A stretch of DNA of 13,677 bases from an uncultured Butyrivibrio sp. (lineage in GTDB: Bacteria > Bacillota > Clostridia > Lachnospirales > Lachnospiraceae), in the NCBI RefSeq assembly GCF_947169445.1, contig NZ_CAMVPU010000073.1, positions 1 to 13,677 on the forward strand, given 5' to 3'. The notes beneath the pieces were generated by a model. That model saw nothing but the letters and a program-made list of their open reading frames with translations. It made no database searches and was not told the DNA's origin. This document shows positions 12,907 through 13,677 of this stretch, one piece after another. The stretch's first letter is position 1; each line of letters opens with the position of its first letter. Both the position numbers and the translations under genes were made by a program.

Positions 12907-13279
12907 TTTAAGTAAATATCGGTAATATTATATTTTTTACCGACATTTACTCTTTTATTATCCAGCTTTTCCTGAATTGACTCAAACAACGTATCAACCA
13001 CCAGCTCGTCATGAAAAAGCTCTGTGGTTCCATCTTCATAGGCATTGCTTCCATATATGAAATCTCTCGCCTCTATTTTCTTGCTTACCTGCTTAATTAT
13101 TCTAAAATGTCATCATATATTGTACACAATCTATTTTCAACTGGACTGATTCCCGGCTTACCATCCCTGTCCAGAAGGGTAAAGAGCCCAACTACCAACA
13201 ACACCGGCAATGCAAAAGCAACAAGACCTTTAAATACAAGGCCCACAAGAATAAGCGGAAGGAACACCAGTGTAAACAT
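12903..13279 (-). pseudogene. Small membrane protein gene, apparently frameshifted
   Basis: Function unknown. The first 60 codons (13279-13100) give a hydrophobic start, MFTLVFLPLILVGLVF and ALPVLLVVGLFTLL, likely two membrane helices, then LDRDGKPGISPVENRLCTIYDDILE and a TAA. A neighbouring frame continues immediately for 65 codons, with IIKQVSKKIEARDFIYG, NAYEDGTTELFHDELVVD and NVGKKYNITDIYLN, ending in TGA at 12903. It has no start of its own. One extra A at 13100-13102 (GAA to GAAA) would fuse both into a coherent 125-residue protein. No Shine-Dalgarno sequence precedes the ATG at 13279 and an in-frame stop lies shortly upstream, so the 5' end may also be damaged. Confidence 0.6.
12911..12951. 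repeat. 15-bp inverted repeat with one mismatch, next to the right flanking site
   Basis: AGTAAATATCGGTAA (12911-12925) pairs with TTACCGACATTTACT (12937-12951) at 14 of 15 positions around an 11-base AT-only loop. It falls inside the last codons of the second frame of the small membrane protein. No T-tract follows on the minus strand; on the plus strand CTTTTATT follows. It could be a weak terminator or a second dyad site. Confidence 0.6.
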
Positions 13280-13345
13280 AACTTTAAAGAAGATTGATAG
13301 TGATTACTTTGACTTATGATAAATAGCATGAGTTGACAAGGTAAC

Positions 13346-13376
13346 AAAGAAGCCGGTCTTTGAGACCGACTTCTTT
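13346..13376. terminator. Strong bidirectional-looking terminator hairpin
   Basis: A 14-base stem with one mismatch, AAAGAAGCCGGTCT with AGACCGACTTCTTT, has a three-base loop. Both strands end the stem in CTTCTTT. It lies upstream of the minus-strand membrane-protein frame, so it could insulate that gene from transcription on either side. Confidence 0.65.
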
Positions 13377-13491
13377 CAATTCAACTTTAATTAGCTTTCA
13401 GCATTATTCCTTGTCTAGAAAAACTTGAAGAAAAACCATTCTGTTTGTAAATAGGTATTTTTTAAAAACAAAATTTCATTTGTAAAAATGA

Positions 13492-13525
13492 TTAAAGGAC
13501 CACTTCGTATGAAGTGATCCTTTAA
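13492..13525. terminator. Second terminator-like hairpin
   Basis: A 15-base stem with one mismatch, TTAAAGGACCACTTC with GAAGTGATCCTTTAA, has a four-base loop GTAT. On the minus strand it is followed by TCATTTTTAC, so it fits a minus-strand terminator better than a plus-strand one. Confidence 0.6.
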
Positions 13526-13549
13526 AAAGCTCTGTATTAAGTTTTCATA

Positions 13550-13591
13550 ATTCTAAAGGTTTAATTCTAGGTTTTAAATCCTAATGTTTTA
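13550..13591. repeat. Three degenerate 13-15 base tandem units
   Basis: ATTCTAAAGGTTTA, ATTCTAGGTTTTA and AATCCTAATGTTTTA follow one another, and a fourth AATGTTTT occurs shortly after. The likeness is moderate, in very AT-rich sequence where such patterns also arise by chance. Confidence 0.3.
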
Positions 13592-13677
13592 AAGAATTTT
13601 CGAATGTTTTGGAAGGATTTTATTCGTATATAAACGACTACCAATTATAAAAAGTCTACAACTAATATGCACTTTTT

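Larger units (their letters stand above)
13377..13677. other. AT-rich non-coding tail of the window
   Basis: I see no supportable gene in these 301 bases. They hold a second hairpin (13492-13525) and a degenerate tandem pattern (13550-13591). The rest is AT-rich sequence with TATA-like words near 13625-13640, which may belong to a promoter for a gene beyond the window. Confidence 0.5.

Noticed and set aside
13011..13319. 102-residue plus-strand frame
   Set aside because: It is antisense to the two minus-strand frames of the small membrane protein, which have better composition. The Thr/Asn/Arg-rich tail is the antisense image of the hydrophobic helices.
1..13677. CRISPR array, tRNA or rRNA genes, riboswitch, transposase
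   Set aside because: No regularly spaced repeats, cloverleaf sequences, rRNA-like stretches, recognisable riboswitch cores or transposase motifs were seen on either strand.

Overview
The window reads as low-GC Firmicutes DNA, most likely Lachnospiraceae of the Butyrivibrio/Pseudobutyrivibrio kind. This placement is an inference from AT-rich intergenic regions, AGGAGG-type ribosome binding sites, solitary ATPase-nuclease fusion genes and a membrane diguanylate cyclase. No rRNA, tRNA, CRISPR array, transposase or recombinase gene was found. All genes but one are on the minus strand, so transcription runs mostly from high to low coordinates.

Region 1 (about 53-3206, minus) is a tightly packed six-gene run: an ArsC/Spx-like reductase, an AlkZ-related protein, a UlaG-like metallo-beta-lactamase-fold hydrolase, a small HNH nuclease, peptide methionine sulfoxide reductase MsrA and a small hypothetical protein. 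It ends at a probable terminator. The content suggests redox and macromolecule damage repair. Two places look altered: a UGA followed by 36 coding-like codons at the 3' end, and a second open frame between the HNH gene and msrA.

Region 2 (3207-3649) is intergenic and holds two minus-strand terminators. Region 3 (3650-5319) is a solitary unit: an AAA-ATPase-like/PD-(D/E)XK protein with its own promoter and terminator. Region 4 (5446-8077, minus) has a seven-helix, double-sensor GGDEF diguanylate cyclase, then an unlisted C-terminal remnant of tRNA 2'-phosphotransferase (KptA), then a hotdog-fold thioesterase. Region 5 (8214-8906) is the only plus-strand gene, a membrane-anchored SurA/foldase-like protein, convergent with a beta-helix lipoprotein.

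Region 6 (8913-11316, minus) runs from the broken remains of an unknown gene, through a frameshifted and shortened TauE/SafE transporter, into the lipoprotein gene. Region 7 (11274-12906) is a solitary AAA ATPase/DUF234 gene. It lies between two copies of an imperfect 41-bp sequence made of conserved arms around a variable 15-bp core. One copy begins at the ATPase stop codon. The other begins at the stop codon of the gene upstream and carries the ATPase promoter. This cassette-like layout is the most interesting signal here. Region 8 (12903-13677) has a frameshifted small membrane protein, two strong hairpins and an AT-rich tail.

Several genes in 10310-13279 would each be restored by one extra base, so this stretch is either decaying or carries single-base sequence errors. 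Read support would decide.
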